From positions 22,885 through 69,417 of the forward strand of contig VHZZ01004091.1 of the NCBI GenBank assembly GCA_009801015.1: a stretch of 46,533 nucleotides of DNA. Reading direction: 5' to 3'. Within the stretch, counting starts at the first letter, position 1. The number at the start of each line of letters is the position of its first letter. A program made the position numbers and the translations under genes. The DNA is from Silene noctiflora (taxonomy: Eukaryota > Streptophyta > Magnoliopsida > Caryophyllales > Caryophyllaceae). Of the stretch, positions 22,868 through 32,451 are shown piece after piece. The notes beneath the pieces were generated by a model that was not told the origin of the DNA, ran no database searches, and saw only the letters and a list, made by a program, of their open reading frames with translations.

Positions 22868-23676
22868 GGGATATTTTATGGTGTACCCCCGAGTTTTTCG
22901 ATTTTCTATGTTATACCCCTACATTTTTGAAATTCTATAGTATACCCCTAAACTCTATACATTAGTCTATACAATGACCTTATTCATTGTGTTTGTTAGC
23001 TTAATTTCTTAATTGATCTATTAAATCGTCTATTTATCATTCCAATTACTCGACAACCTACACATTTACTTATTAGTTCGCCGAATTATCATTAACCCAC
23101 CAAATAGTATACGAATTTAACTCAAATTCATCAAATCGCCATTATCATTTCATGCTTCATACAAGAGGTTTTTAATACTCCCTCCATTCAACTCCACACT
23201 ACCACTTTCTTTTTGCACGTTTGCCAATACGTGTTTTACGCGGTAAATATCGTTAGCTACGTATTAGCAAAAATTATAAAAGTTAAATATTTATAATATA
23301 CTCGTAAAAACGAATCAAACAAGATCCCACATGAATATAATGTCATTTACGTATTGAGAGAAAATTGAAGTTGAACACACGCTTGTGAATAGTGTGCAAA
23401 ATAGATAGTGGTAGTGTGAAGTTGAATGAAGGGAGTAATAGTTTGTGCTAATTAAAAGTGATTTGTGATGCTTCTCGTATAAAATGGTGATACAACGTTA
23501 TTAAGTCAAAATAAAGGTCAAATTACGATTGTTTTATAATGATAAAGTTAATGGACATTTGAAGGAGATCATGATGGAGAATAAGTAATAAGTTTAGGAT
23601 ACACCATACAATTTCAAAAATGTAGGGATACAACATAAAAAATTGAAAAATACAACGGTACATGGTAGAATATCCC
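22868..23676. mobile_element. Mutator-like non-autonomous element (809 bp) with 9-bp target duplication
   Basis: The left end 'gggatattttatggtgtacc' and the reverse complement of the right end 'gggatattctaccatgtacc' form long inverted repeats that continue through 'cctacatttttgaaatt'. The flanking nonamer 'aactttttt' is present on both sides (22859-22867 and 23677-23685), the duplication length typical of Mutator-like elements. No transposase was recognised. It carries a nested Stowaway MITE. Confidence 0.85.
23178..23435. mobile_element. Stowaway MITE (258 bp) nested in the Mutator-like element
   Basis: The left end CTCCCTCCATTCAACTCC pairs with CTCCCTTCATTCAACTTC from the right, and the match extends through 'cacactaccact'. 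TA flanks both ends. The terminal 40 bases resemble those of the mariner-like element at 43877-46343, including a shared 'ttttgcac'. Confidence 0.88.
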
Positions 23677-25534
23677 AACTTTTTTTTTTAAAGGTGGTAT
23701 TTGAAATTTTTTTTTTTTTTTTCAAGGTCGGGTTTGACAAAAAAAAAACTTAAAACAAAAAAACTAAAAAAATTATGAAAAGTAACTTTACCAAATCACC
23801 CGTTTAACCAATGGAAAAGAAAAGGAAAAAACCACCGGTCCAACCATCCAACCCTGCTCATCCATGGCTTCCCAATTCCTCTATCCAATTCAAAGGATGT
23901 CTCAGATTCTTTATTATTATGGTTTTTGGAACTGAATTGGAAATTCAACTCCATGATTTCAAAACGCAGCATTTTAATGAGAGAATTATGGGAAGATTGC
24001 CAATTTGGTAGCTGATTTTTGCTAGTATCTTGCCTAACAGACGTGCCCAACACTTGCAATTCAAATTATTTGCTCAAATAGTCAAATCTGCGACGTGCTT
24101 GTAAGTTATTTCGTCTTCTTAATTTTGCCATTTGCGCTTTGTTTAGTAACGGTGGTTGTTAGAATCCATCTGGGACTGGGAAGATTCTCTTCTGAGACGG
24201 TTTCTCATTAATGTTAATGAAATAACTTGCTTGCTGTATAAATGAGGAGCCTTTTTGGAAACAATTGGTTTCTCTGACCATACTAGTTGTGTAGATGAGA
24301 CAAATATTTTGTTGTTTATCATGTCTTTCTATTTGACCCGTTTTAAGTTTGAGGCGGATATATCATGTCTAAAGAAGAATTTCTGATCAATCAATTAGTT
24401 GAAAACCTTGTGTATGAGCTATATAAGTGCAACGTTTATTGAAAACAAATATACTCCTTGTTTTTGCTGTTGTTATCAAACATAATTTAATGTATTCTTG
24501 AGCATATTTAATAATACGGAGTACTCCGTAATCAAACTATGACACACATTCGAAGTCGTTGTACAATGTAGAAATGGCATGCTATGTGGCGTGTTTGTTT
24601 CAAGTTTGAACCCTGTTTTGGAACACAAAGACCTATGTGACCTTATTTTGCTAAATAAGTTTTCCTTAACTTCATTTTGTTAATTTGAATGGTAGCATTA
24701 AAGTGTGTATATGGGTCATGTCGGACTGTGCCTTGTGCGTTTCCCACAGGCCACGCCACAAAATGGCTTGACTTAGGCCCAATTTATCGTGCTCAGCTGA
24801 CAAAATGGCGTCGAGCACCCTAAGAACTGTCATGATTGTGCAACCTTTGTGCCCGTTGATTGATTTTTCTTGGTCAAGGAATATGATGGAGTCATGAAAT
24901 AGAGGAGAATGACTAATCAAATTAGTTATGTTTGTAATTGTCAAGTGAGAGTTATTTACTGTGACTCTCGACGCAATTTCATTATGGACAATTCAAGCAC
25001 TGTTTTACTGTGCTGTTACATAGAAGCAAGGCCCCCAGAATGTTTATGATAAATCTTTGAGGTATTGGGTTGATGTTATTGGACCATCCAAACGCTGTTT
25101 TCACCGCTGTGGCGCTGTACAATGTTGACGTAAGCTTTGAAGCAGCTTTCGGAAACAAATTTACCCAGATAATCTCATATTCTCATATGAGGTTTCTTAA
25201 CCAAATTGGCAACTCATAAGAAGTTAGCTAGCAGACAGTTGACTTTGATTCTGAACGTTGCTGTCATGCTTCCATATGGTTGATTAGTATGACGAGGGAT
25301 CTTAATCATAATTCGTAGGTGCAAACATGTCCAGAATATGACTAATTCTTCAATTAATTAGTCAATTTTTTGAAGTTAAGATCACCTCAGCACGTTTTTG
25401 AAGATGGTTGTTGTTGCCTTGGACCGAGTCGAGCAGAGATTAAATAATAATCCTCCTGGCTAGCATGCCATAATTTTTTGATAATGAAAGTCAATGTAAT
25501 TTAAAACTAACTTGATTAGTTGTTGTTTTGATGC

Positions 25535-25540
25535 TATAAA
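25535..25540 (+). promoter_or_regulatory. TATA box of GT34-4
   Basis: TATAAA within 'gatgctataaaatgatg', 107 bp before the ATG, aligned with the GT34-3 promoter. Confidence 0.7.
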
Positions 25541-25641
25541 ATGATGTACTTTTGGCATTTGATCACAACAAAAGCTTTTAGGCTGGTAGAATACATTAAA
25601 AGTGAGGAAAAACACAAGAGTGATCATCAAAACTGGAAAAT

Positions 25642-26880
25642 ATGATGAAATCCCGCCGTCAACTAAAAGCATCATCTGCTTATAGGGATGGCGTTATGTT
25701 CTTATCGGGCATGTTAGCTATCCTTATCATAGTCTGGTGTTTTCCATCCTCCATGCCCCCTTCATTTAACCCACAACCATCCATATCGACAATTCCAATT
25801 GACGATGAGAATGTCACTACATTCTATGATGATAAGCAGTTTGGTTATTCCATGGATAAACCAATCAAGAATTGGGACGAGAAGCGACAGGAATGGCTCG
25901 CCAGCCACCCGTCTTTTTCTGGATCAAAAGAGCGAGTTTTGATGGTAACCGGGTCCCAACCAAAGCCATGTGCCAACCGTGTGGGTGATCATTTAATGCT
26001 GAGGCTTTTTAAGAACAAGGTGGATTATTGTCGGATTCATGGTTACGACCTCTTTTATAACAATGTCTTGCTCCACCCAAAGATGTTCGGATTCTGGGCT
26101 AAGTATCCGATAGTCAAGGCTGCAATGTTGGCCCACCCGGAAGCGGAGTGGATCTGGTGGGTGGACTCTGACGCAGTCTTCACTGACATGGACTTCAATC
26201 TGCCTTTGGAGAAGTACAAGGCCTACAACCTCATTGTTTACGGCTGGCCCGGCTCTTTTTATAAAAAGAACAGCTCAATGGGGCTTAATGCTGGAGTCTT
26301 CTTGATCCGAAACTGCCAGTGGTCTATGAACATCTTGGACCGGTGGGCCAGCTTCGGCCCACAGACTGAAAACTACGCTAAGTGGGGCCAAATTCTAATG
26401 TCGATTTTTACTGATATGGCGTCACCAATATCAGATGATCAAGCGGCTCTATGCTACATGATCTTGATCGAGAAAGAGATATGGGCAGACAAGTTCTTCT
26501 TGGAGACTGAGTATTACTTCCAAGGATATTTTGCGGATGTAATCAATTACTTTGAGGAAGCGCAAACTCATTACACGGAAATAGAGAAGGAGGAGCCAGA
26601 ATTAAGGAGGCGACATGCGGAGAAATCAGGGGAAAGATACCGAGCTCTTTGGAAACAGTACCTTAATGAGTCTCGCACATCAGTAACCTCGAGGAGACCA
26701 TTTGTGACACATTTCACAGGATGTGAGCCCTGTAATGGGGATCGCAATCCAATGTATACTCTCAAACAATGTGAGGGAGGGATGGTGAGGGCTTTGAATT
26801 TAGGAGATAGTCAGGTTCTCAGGAATTTCGGGTACACTCGCAAAGATCTAACTAATTCTTCCTCAGTTGAACTCTTGTAA
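25642..26880 (+). CDS. GT34 glycosyltransferase 4 (diverged loop, near-duplicate of GT34-3)
   Basis: Predicted Golgi glycosyltransferase of 412 residues, starting at tandem ATG codons (M-M-K-S-R-R-Q-L). The anchor is at about 17-34, with a stem sequon N-V-T before T-F-Y-D-D. Motifs are D175-S-D177, S-D265-D-Q and T-H357-F-T-G-C, with the loop S-S212-M213-G-L-N-A-G. It matches GT34-3 almost residue for residue. A 291-bp stretch (26176-26466) is identical to GT34-3 apart from the N there, while flanking exon sequence differs at many sites, suggesting gene conversion. Unlike the other diverged copies it has H-G-Y-D-L-F-Y-N-N, as in GT34-1, instead of H-G-H-D-I-F. Near the C-terminus it has C-N-G-D-R where GT34-3 has C-S-G-D-R. 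Confidence 0.95.
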   Translation: MMKSRRQLKASSAYRDGVMFLSGMLAILIIVWCFPSSMPPSFNPQPSISTIPIDDENVTTFYDDKQFGYSMDKPIKNWDEKRQEWLASHPSFSGSKERVLMVTGSQPKPCANRVGDHLMLRLFKNKVDYCRIHGYDLFYNNVLLHPKMFGFWAKYPIVKAAMLAHPEAEWIWWVDSDAVFTDMDFNLPLEKYKAYNLIVYGWPGSFYKKNSSMGLNAGVFLIRNCQWSMNILDRWASFGPQTENYAKWGQILMSIFTDMASPISDDQAALCYMILIEKEIWADKFFLETEYYFQGYFADVINYFEEAQTHYTEIEKEEPELRRRHAEKSGERYRALWKQYLNESRTSVTSRRPFVTHFTGCEPCNGDRNPMYTLKQCEGGMVRALNLGDSQVLRNFGYTRKDLTNSSSVELL

Positions 26881-27385
26881 TTCCGTTTTCATTCTTAGCA
26901 TTCTGATGTAACAGTCATTGTCGCATTGCGAATGTCTATTTTTTATAGGTTCTTCTGGTTAGCTATTTTCAATTAAGTTAGCCTTGCTGACTTTTATATA
27001 ATTTGTAAGACAGAAAATTCTTGTTCAAACTCTTGCATTAGGAACGTTTTTACAAATGGATTGCGTACATCTTTGAATGCCATACTGCTCTAGCACTGTG
27101 CTTGGTTTAACCCTGTTTTTGCACATCATTTTTGGGATAGTTAGTGTGTTGACAGTTCTATACTACTACATCTAGGGGCGTCAAGATTACACAATATCTT
27201 CACAATACCACTTTACTAACTCACCGACTCACGGAGGTATGAACATTACACCAAAACAAGAAGAACATCCGCCTATGGCTTGATGAGGGATTGGATGTGC
27301 TCAACCTATCGCTTATGTTATCGCTTGCCTTGACTACTGTAAGCCTCCGCTCAGCCTGTCTCCACATTCGTGAATCTTTGTATAC

Positions 27386-27654
27386 GTAAGTTTATTTGTT
27401 CCGTGTTCATATTCAGTAATCAATTAATTATGCTTCTATACGCGTATGTTGTCTATTTTGCACTGTTTAATCTCAAGTAATCTCTGAGGAATCTATGTTT
27501 TTGTTTTCTCCACAGATAAGACAAAGCATTGTAGAGAGAAAATGGGAAGATACAGTTGATGCCAATAATTAATGGTTTCAGTTGCAGAAACAATTTCTCA
27601 CGTTGTGAGATTAGATCAGATCTTCAAAGTCAAACACTGGCAATTGGGAATATT
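27386..27654 (+). other. Intron-like and exon-like sequence of unknown origin
   Basis: 'tatac|gtaagt' at 27386 and 'ttttctccacag' ending at 27515 would bound a 130-bp intron. The 139 bases after it end at another 'att|gtaagt' (27655). The exon-like segment has stops in the frames I read and matched no family I know. It may be a remnant of a non-GT34 gene or a spliced non-coding transcript next to the duplicated block, or chance. Confidence 0.25.
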
Positions 27655-28991
27655 GTAAGTATTCTATTAATCTTATGGCCAGCTTCCTGCTTCCTACAAG
27701 GTGCATCTTGGAACAGTTCAATACTGTCAAACGTATTTTAAATATAATCCCGCTTCAGAAATACCTTCCACTTTTTTATTTTTACAAGCACGGAGTAGGA
27801 TTAGATATATCAATACTTTTATTTTTGTATATTTACCGGTTTAGGATTAATAACAAAAGTACAAGGATTGATGTTTCTAAAACTGACTTATAAATTCTTA
27901 TACTGTGTAGAGGGCACAAGGTATTTCAGAAACGAAGGGAGTATTTGTTAAGACATACATTTTGTTTATTGAGTTGGCCTTACACTTCAAATGTTCTCTA
28001 GCAATTCATTAGAAAACGATGTTGGTATGCTTTATGTGAGCTTCTGTTCGCTTTCTTTTTTGCGTTTTAGAGTCAAATAGACGAAATGATTTAGGCTCAA
28101 ATTTGGTGATGTTCCGCTCGTGTACAGATTAGCATCTAGCATCTGAAAAGATCGATATTGAGATGTTTCTATACTTATGTTACTGGTAGTTTTCATTTTC
28201 TTCATATTCCTGAAAACACAAATTTCCTGCCGTCCCTGATACACTGTCGCATGAAAACTCAAGTCTATAACTTTGTTAGATGCATATTTTTCTATGCCTT
28301 TTGGATGTATTTTCATGGTACAAAAATGCAATGATGGATGTAGTCGAAACCAATGGTCAATAAAGTCCTGGTATCAACGTCTCATAGATCTACAATAAAT
28401 GGGGCTCAAACTTGCTACAGGAATGACAATAATGTGGATGAGCACCAGATATGTAGGAAAGACGCTCACCGCAAATCCAAATTCAGACAGTTTCAAATTT
28501 CTCATATTCCGGTTTACCATATGGTGTCGAGTGGCCGGCTGAAAAGGAGAGTTTGTCCTGAACAAAATTTGCACTTCAGGGTATAGCGATTAGCCAGTAG
28601 ACGTAGTTGACTTTCGTGCCGCACCTTACTGTCATACTCTCACATGCTTGATTGGTAATACCATAATCTTTGAATCCTCTCATATGCTCATATGCTCAAA
28701 TCTTGAGTCTTGTAGTTTATAGTTTCCTTAATTTATTGGTGATTAATCTGTCCTAAGTTGAAAAATGTATTACATTCCATTAATGAAATGGCAGGGACGA
28801 AATTACTATTCGATTCCCTTATAAAATCCTTATAAAAATATGGTTTCTTTCTTTGTTTTTGTGATTCCTGCATTAACTGCAAACATGTGTAAAATCTGAC
28901 TAATTGTTCTCTAAATAACTTTGATTTATTTATCATTCTCCTTGATAGTATTCAGATGTTTTAAAATTACTTCGGTGATTTTTTGTAAATG
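27655..28991. other. Intergenic before GT34-5
   Basis: The ORF at 28353-28586 (77 codons) shows no recognisable domain. From about 28590 the sequence aligns loosely with the GT34-3/4 upstream region ('ttgactttcgtgcc', 'tcacatgcttgat', 'tgactaattgttc'), so this is an ancestral shared promoter region. Confidence 0.45.
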
Positions 28992-28998
28992 CATAAAT
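28992..28998 (+). promoter_or_regulatory. Degenerate TATA region of GT34-5
   Basis: 'aatgcataaattgatttgct' aligns with 'ctataaaatgatttgctttt' of GT34-6, giving CATAAAT where others have TATAAA. It lies 102 bp before the ATG. The weakened TATA may mean lower or altered expression. Confidence 0.5.
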
Positions 28999-29093
28999 TG
29001 ATTTGCTTTTCGGTCTTTGATTACAACAAAACTTTTTGCATGTGTCTTCTATTGTTTCTACTTTCTAGGGTGTATTAGAACAAAATTTCTCTT

Positions 29094-30356
29094 ATGGTGT
29101 CGAAAACGATGTCTAAACTCCGCGGCCAACTTCAAGTGTCGTCCACAATTTCGGACGGCATAATGTTCTTATATGGCATGTTGGCTACCTTCATCATAGT
29201 CTATTTTTTCCCATCCATCACCCTTCCTTCCATTTCATTCCCTTCACCTACTCCGCCATCCTTGGCTACTAAACCCGACACCTTGAATTTTACTACATTC
29301 TATGATGACCCGCATTATGGTTCTTTAATGGATAGTCCAATTAAGAATTGGGACGAGAAGCGACACCAGTGGCTCACCGCCCACCCGTCCTTCTCTAGGT
29401 CGGTTGAGCGGGTTTTGATGGTAACCGGGTCTCAACCAGCACCCTGTACAAACCCAGATGGGGACCATTTGATGCTGAGGCTTTTTAAGAACAAGGTGGA
29501 CTACTGTCGGATCCACGGGCATGATATTTTCTATAACAATGTTTTACTCCACCCTTGGATGTACGGGTACTGGGCCAAGTATCCGTTAGTCAAGGCAGCA
29601 ATGTTGTCTCACCCAGAAGTAGAGTGGATCTGGTGGGTGGACTCGGATGCAGTCTTCACCGACATGGACTTTGATCTGCCATTGGAGAAGTACAAGGCCT
29701 ATAACCTGATAGCGTACGGCTGGCCTGATGCTTTATATAAACAGAATAGCTCAATGGGGCTAAATGCAGGGGTATTCTTGATCCGCAACTGTCAGTGGTC
29801 TATGGACCTGTTGGACAGGTGGGCCAGTTTCGGTCCACAGACTGAAAACTTTGCGAAATGGGGCCGGATTCAGAAGTCCATTTTTGCTGACAAGGTGGCC
29901 CCAATCTCAGATGATCAATCAGCTCTATGTTACATGATCATAATCGAGAGAGATAGATGGGCAGATAAGTTCTACCTTGAGACTGACTATGAGTTCCAAG
30001 GATACTTTATGGCGATAATAAATAAGTTTGAGAATGTGACACGCCATTATGCGGAGATAGAGGAAAGAGTGCCGGAATTAAGGAGGAGGCACGCAGAGAA
30101 ATTTGGGGATGAATATCGTGCTCTTTGGAAGGAGTACCTTGATGGTTTAGGCACATCCAGAATCTCAAGGAGGCCATTTGTGACACATTTCACAGGATGT
30201 GAGCCATGTAGTGGGGATCGAAACCCAATTTATTCTGATGAGCAATGTCGGGGAGGGATGGTAAGGGCCTTGAATTTTGGAGATAGTCAGGTGTTGAGGA
30301 ATTTTGGGTACACTCGCCATGATATATCCAACTCTTCCTCGGTTGAAGCCTTGTAG
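29094..30356 (+). CDS. GT34 glycosyltransferase 5 (diverged loop)
   Basis: Predicted Golgi type II glycosyltransferase of 420 residues. The first ATG is at 29094; a second at 29109 (M-S-K-L-R-G-Q) aligns better with paralogue starts, so the true protein may be five residues shorter. The anchor lies at about 23-40, the stem is Pro/Ser-rich, and N-F-T-T-F-Y-D-D starts the luminal domain with a sequon. Motifs are D183-S-D185, S-D273-D-Q and T-H365-F-T-G-C; the loop is A-Y-G-W-P-D ... S-S220-M221-G-L-N-A-G. It belongs with GT34-3, -4 and -6 by W-A-D-K-F and Q-G-Y-F. A distinctive E-R-D-R-W replaces the E-K-[ED]-x-W of others. Confidence 0.95.
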   Translation: MVSKTMSKLRGQLQVSSTISDGIMFLYGMLATFIIVYFFPSITLPSISFPSPTPPSLATKPDTLNFTTFYDDPHYGSLMDSPIKNWDEKRHQWLTAHPSFSRSVERVLMVTGSQPAPCTNPDGDHLMLRLFKNKVDYCRIHGHDIFYNNVLLHPWMYGYWAKYPLVKAAMLSHPEVEWIWWVDSDAVFTDMDFDLPLEKYKAYNLIAYGWPDALYKQNSSMGLNAGVFLIRNCQWSMDLLDRWASFGPQTENFAKWGRIQKSIFADKVAPISDDQSALCYMIIIERDRWADKFYLETDYEFQGYFMAIINKFENVTRHYAEIEERVPELRRRHAEKFGDEYRALWKEYLDGLGTSRISRRPFVTHFTGCEPCSGDRNPIYSDEQCRGGMVRALNFGDSQVLRNFGYTRHDISNSSSVEAL

Positions 30357-32306
30357 ATGTTCGTTCTGTTAGCTGAGCAGAGAAGAAGTCGGGTGCGGCT
30401 TTCCTCAGCGAGTTAGTCTAGTTGCCTTAATCTAGTTGATAACATAAATTTTATGTGCACACTCTTTTATTAGTATCTTTATTAGGATTAAACTTGTTCA
30501 ATAAAAACTACTTCGAAACGTAACAAAAATTATACATGAGGCCTCTGAAGTAGTACCTACTACCTGATATTATAACAGCAAAGCCTGCAGGCTTAACTGC
30601 ATCAAGCTTTTGGCTATTATGTAAACTTCTTAGTTTAACGCGTAGTCACCATCCTCATTACATATGGGTTCTGGTTAATTGTCTTCTTCACCCATCTATA
30701 TTATATGATCTTCTGTATCATACTAGTTGACACAAGCAGATTGACGTTCTTGCAATGTCTTTAAAATCAGCATTCCGATTTCTCCTGAGTTACTTCTCGA
30801 CTGTGCTCTTATATTCTGTACGAAGTCACTCACTTTGGTGATTGTTTCCTTATTGCTGCCTCAGCAGTTCTTTGGTGATCTGTTTTTTTTTTTTTTTGTG
30901 TGTGTGGTGCAACGTAAACTGATTGATATAGATGTGAACATCTAGCACTTGACTGCAAACTTTGTATTCTTGCCACGAGATATGACAACGCATTACGTCC
31001 AACTTAAAGAAATGGACTGTGACATCTAGCATCCCCGTCAATGATTTATTCCCACTAATCGACTGAGTGTATTATGACCGAGTTATAAAGGTTTCTAAAG
31101 TTACTATAACCGCATATGGAGCGAGTGTTAATCCACTTAGGCTGCAACAATCGAGATTACATAGCGACAACCCCTTTAACCGAGATTTAATTCCATTGTC
31201 TGGGTGAAGGGAAGTAGGGAACCAACGTTGTTTCTAACACAAACGGATTTCAAACACAATTTGCGCGCACCACCCTACAATTTTTTTTATGGCCAAGTTA
31301 TCCTACGGAGATTTTAAACAGTGAATGATGGCTGATTAATAGCCGGTGCTTACGACAGAGCATCAATAGAGATGTTAAGGATTTCTTTGTAATTTCGGGG
31401 AATTCTCCACACTAGGCATCAATAGTTTAAAGCATACAATATTAGTAACAGAAAATAATTGGTAAGAAACTAAGAAAGTCAGAGTTTATATGCTGATTGC
31501 TGACATATCCAAGAACACAATTCAAGTATGAAGTATGAACCTTCTGGCCAATTCAGCCGAACTTGTCACCCCAAAAAAGTTGGTACGTTGGTACGTGGTA
31601 GAATATGTTGTTCAGACTCGGTTACAAATGGCCGACTCTATTTATTTTTGTTTTGCTTTTTAAACGTGTTTGTCAATTGTCTAATAATAGGAATATTTAT
31701 AATAGTTGGGCCTCAACCATCACCTTAAGGTTTTGGTTGAGACGGTTCATCTATCATCTAACACGTGTACAGACGAAAAAACAGTGTCCAAGTAACATAA
31801 CCCGTCGTTAACATTTCTTTGATGGGGTCTGTTGATAATTGCATTTGCATTAGTCTCATTCTGTGTAGGCCTTATTTGTAGCATTATTAACCTTTAACAG
31901 GACTTTTCAATCGATAATCCAAAATTTTGGAATTGTTAGGATGTGAGACTTTTCTATTTAATTTAGCAAAAAAATCCAAGTATGGCACCCATCTTTTTCT
32001 TTATTTCTTTATTGCACCATCATTATATTCTTTATATTTAATTCTTTGCGTACCAAATGTGAATTACTGCAATTTGTGACATTATTTGATTAATTACTCT
32101 ACACTTGAATGATTATCTTACGTGAAGCCGAATTTTCATTCATTAAATAATTTTGCGTTATTGTCATTTGAAGTCTAATTACTTAATAAAATAGCCGATA
32201 CCAACGCGTACACATGCACCTATGTCCAATACTTGTAGCCGTCTCTAAACGAATGGGTTTACTGCAGACTGTTTCAAAGTCACCAGCAGCCAGCTGTTAC
32301 TGATTC
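30357..32306. other. Intergenic between GT34-5 and GT34-6
   Basis: The first 150 bases hold the likely 3' UTR. A poly-T tract and a GT tract lie near 30880-30905. Short ORFs such as 31528-31728 have no domain features. No transposon ends were recognised. Confidence 0.4.
30500..30505 (+). terminator. Candidate polyadenylation signal of GT34-5
   Basis: AATAAA lies about 145 bp after the stop codon, in the distance range expected for a plant 3' UTR. No other evidence supports use of this site. Confidence 0.35.
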
Positions 32307-32313
32307 TATAAAA
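32307..32313 (+). promoter_or_regulatory. TATA box of GT34-6
   Basis: TATAAAA within 'attctataaaatgatttgct', 145 bp before the ATG. The following 'tgatttgcttttc' is shared with GT34-5 and, loosely, GT34-2. Confidence 0.7.
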
Positions 32314-32451
32314 TGATTTGCTTTTCAACATTAGACTAATCAAAGGGGTTTCAAATTTTGCATAAGTATCCTCATAAACATATTTCTAGACAGTCAGGAA
32401 ATTAATTAACCCTGCCTGTTCTGTAGTTTCCTGAGAGAAAATATCAGAGAG

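Larger units (their letters stand above)
22071..23740. mobile_element. Foldback element interrupted by a Mutator-like insertion
   Basis: The left arm (22071 to about 22330) and the right arm (about 22700-22858 plus 23686-23740) are inverted repeats. 'ttgtcaaacacgacctt' pairs with 'aaggtcgggtttgacaa'. 'gatagcaaacgaggttgg' and 'gtgttcttggactcgttgg' on the left match 'cctcatttgctatc' and 'ccaacgagtccaagaacac' on the right. Removing the 809-bp insertion at 22868-23676 restores a continuous right arm. It sits between the two copies of the GT34-3/4 duplication. No coding capacity was recognised. Confidence 0.8.
23779..27375 (+). repeat. Segmental tandem duplication, copy B (contains GT34-4)
   Basis: This is the partner of 17997-21385, with the same landmarks in the same order. 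It is about 200 bp longer, mainly because of extra sequence between about 24420 and 25030 that copy A lacks or has in different form. Outside the coding region the two copies have drifted with many indels, so the duplication is not brand new. Confidence 0.85.

Noticed and set aside
28353..28586. A small protein gene of 77 codons
   Set aside because: No domain, no signal peptide, and an overlapping antisense ORF of similar length; no reason to prefer it over chance.
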